Of a stretch of DNA of 50,001 nucleotides, positions 49,072-50,001 are shown piece after piece. Numbering within the stretch: position 1 is the stretch's first letter; every line of letters starts with the position of its first letter. This DNA is from a virus. The notes under the pieces are model-generated. The model saw nothing but the letters and a program-made list of their open reading frames with translations. It made no database searches and was not told where the DNA came from. A program made the translations under genes and the position numbers. The stretch covers positions 1 through 50,001 of IMG/VR virus record IMGVR_UViG_3300008267_000300; one strand, 5' to 3'.

Positions 49072-49233
49072 TTAAAATAACATAATAAAATTGTAAATAA
49101 TTCCTGCCGTTGATAGTGCACTAATAACAAACAACGGAAAGAGCGCAATCCTCAGCTTGCAAATACACCGCAAGCCTAGATAGTAGGATAACCAAAAGGT
49201 TATACCCGATAAGATTAGATTAACCATAGGCAT
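49072..49233 (-). CDS. 53-aa hydrophobic membrane protein
   Basis: ATG at 49233 directly follows the upstream stop and the TAA is at 49072. Product MPMVNLILSGITFWLSYYLG, then LRCICKLRIALFPLFVISAL and STAGIIYNFIMLF: two predicted transmembrane helices joined by a basic CICK loop. Zero spacing to the upstream gene supports coupled translation. Function unknown. Confidence 0.6.
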   Translation of the reverse strand: MPMVNLILSGITFWLSYYLGLRCICKLRIALFPLFVISALSTAGIIYNFIMLF

Positions 49234-49425
49234 TTATTTTTTTTGTTCGTCAATATAACTCAACACGAATCCAACAGCCACTAGTATGTTCATCCCCATG
49301 GATGCCAGTATCTCATATATGTCGTCATAGATATGTACAGATAGATGTACATGACCGACCATCCAAAACGGAATGCTTAGATTCTGACTGATCCAAATGA
49401 TGGTGTACCTTACTAGTTTAAGCAT
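49234..49425 (-). CDS. 63-aa small membrane protein
   Basis: MLKLVRYTIIWISQNLSIPF, then WMVGHVHLSVHIYDDIYEIL and MNILVAVGFVLSYIDEQKK. Two hydrophobic segments (~5-25 and ~43-58) flank an acidic His-rich loop. It overlaps the upstream 58-aa gene by 13 nt and abuts the next gene. Part of a run of three very small hydrophobic or envelope proteins. Confidence 0.6.
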   Translation of the reverse strand: MLKLVRYTIIWISQNLSIPFWMVGHVHLSVHIYDDIYEILASMGMNILVAVGFVLSYIDEQKK

Positions 49426-49589
49426 GGCTTCAGTGTTATTATTTGTACTACCGCCTTCTCAATCGATAGAAATATCGCTCCTTCAAATGCTATCTCAAAG
49501 AACACCATTGCGTGCTCCTCGTCACGACAGCATATGTATATGTTGGACTCCTCGCCATTCTGTATGTATTTAATGTTGTACCTGTTCAT
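49413..49589 (-). CDS. 58-aa small protein
   Basis: ATG at 49589 overlaps the previous stop (ATGA) and TAG is at 49413. Product MNRYNIKYIQNGEESNIYIC then CRDEEHAMVFFEIAFEGAIF and LSIEKAVVQIITLKPCLN. Alternating strands and a helix; a Cys-Cys pair at 20-21. Fills the gap between its neighbours with coupling at both ends, so probably real. No family recognised. Confidence 0.6.
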   Translation of the reverse strand: MNRYNIKYIQNGEESNIYICCRDEEHAMVFFEIAFEGAIFLSIEKAVVQIITLKPCLN

Positions 49590-49861
49590 AAATCTAGCTT
49601 TACTTCAGTTATTAGGTTTCGTGAGTAGTACTCCTCGTCAGTGTAATCACTCACCAAATATACGGAGACTAATGAATCTAACCAATCCTGCCTATTCCTA
49701 AATGACTCAACAGGCTCGTAGCTCATGTGAACGTCATACATCTTGCCATTGATTGCTACCGATTGCCACTCGTCTGTGTAGTCGAAGACTATTTCTGCTA
49801 CCTCTTGATTGTCTACCGACAGGACTACTGACCGATAGAACGGATTTACTTTTGCTTTCAT
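49586..49861 (-). CDS. First leftward (early) gene, hypothetical, 91 aa
   Basis: MKAKVNPFYRSVVLSVDNQE, then VAEIVFDYTDEWQSVAINGK and a helical region around NRQDWLDSLVSVYL. Acidic, beta then alpha. It is the promoter-proximal gene of the early operon in this window and begins 3 nt from the phased pentamer array described next, so its translation or transcription is the most likely target of that array. Confidence 0.65.
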   Translation of the reverse strand: MKAKVNPFYRSVVLSVDNQEVAEIVFDYTDEWQSVAINGKMYDVHMSYEPVESFRNRQDWLDSLVSVYLVSDYTDEEYYSRNLITEVKLDL

Positions 49862-49863
49862 AA

Positions 49864-49908
49864 TGTTGGTTTTTGTTAAAATGTGTTAATAAATGTCGGT
49901 TTGTGTTG
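49864..49908. repeat. Five TGTYR pentamers at exact 10-bp spacing (operator-like array)
   Basis: On the plus strand TGTTG, TGTTA, TGTTA, TGTCG and TGTTG start at 49864, 49874, 49884, 49894 and 49904. The 5-nt spacers differ. On the minus strand the same region is YRACA repeats lying just before the ATG of the first early gene. It could be a helically phased protein-binding array on DNA or a repeated RNA site in the leader. Confidence 0.6.
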
Positions 49909-50001
49909 ATTTTTTTTTGAGTTGACACTCTGAAACCCTTGATTTTACTATGTTAGTGTTGAAATGTTAATTTTTATACCCTAATTCAAAATAAAAAAAA
50001 A
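49909..50001. other. AT-rich control region at right edge with further TGTTR motifs
   Basis: No gene is seen here. The stretch contains T9 and A9 tracts and three more TGTTR words at 49951, 49957 and 49965, not in 10-bp phase. On the minus strand a GGGTATAAAAATTAAC segment could be part of an early promoter, but no TAnnTTTG match was found. The window ends inside it. Confidence 0.4.

Noticed and set aside
48963-49148. Minus-strand frame of 61 codons
   Set aside because: It overlaps two better supported genes in another frame and has no coupling.

Overview
The window is a contiguous piece of a tailed bacteriophage genome (order-level Caudoviricetes), most likely infecting a member of the Bacteroidota. 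Support for the host: the TAnnTTTG promoter signature of that phylum recurs directly upstream of genes, Shine-Dalgarno-like sequences are largely absent, a VirE_N (BT4734-like) primase-helicase and a DUF3127 single-strand-binding-like protein are present, and the DNA is AT-rich with AGA as the dominant arginine codon. No sheath, tail tube or tape-measure gene is visible. A long stabilization/muzzle-type protein and very large internal (ejection) proteins are present, which points to a short-tailed, podovirus-like virion, perhaps distantly crAss-like.

Rightward late region, 1-38.5 kb. 1-2.9 kb holds small virion or fibre proteins and a 475-aa fibre-like protein. 2.9-4.5 kb is the lysis cassette: a spanin-like lipoprotein with a C-terminal membrane anchor, a holin and an Amidase_2 endolysin. 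4.5-6.5 kb holds small coupled genes including a GroES-like protein. 6.5-14.7 kb is packaging and head: terminase large subunit, portal, two conserved small proteins, a scaffold-like acidic protein and the major capsid protein, closed by a terminator. 14.7-26.6 kb holds connector and tail proteins, a 1350-aa stabilization protein with a BACON-like C-terminus, a 947-aa adhesin with four Thr-rich linkers, a DxD glycosyltransferase-like protein, another structural protein and a GNAT acetyltransferase. 26.6-38.5 kb holds the internal/ejected proteins. The last of these appears to be a single ~3.2 kb-codon polyvalent protein (HExxH metallopeptidase-like motif, helical membrane-active C-terminus) split here by two frame changes.

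Leftward early region, 49.9-38.4 kb (minus strand). From the right-hand end inward: several small membrane or hypothetical proteins, a recombination set (159-aa partner, PD-(D/E)XK exonuclease, DUF3127 protein), a duplicated family of small proteins beginning MKQTAVEW, a tRNA-Arg(UCU), a MazG-like helical protein, the VirE_N/SF3 primase-helicase, a SNF2-type helicase, a VRR-NUC nuclease, and finally an HTH-metallophosphoesterase that converges on the late operon with a 9-nt overlap. The genes are tightly coupled, often with ATGA overlaps; several are under 60 codons. No DNA polymerase, integrase or CRISPR array is in the window, so the genome probably continues beyond it.

The most unusual structures are a perfectly 10-bp-phased array of five TGTYR pentamers sitting 3 bp upstream of the first early gene, the mucin-like Thr-rich adhesin directly coupled to a glycosyltransferase-like gene, the three frame disruptions confined to the ejection-protein genes, and promoters so close to start codons that leaderless transcripts are implied.
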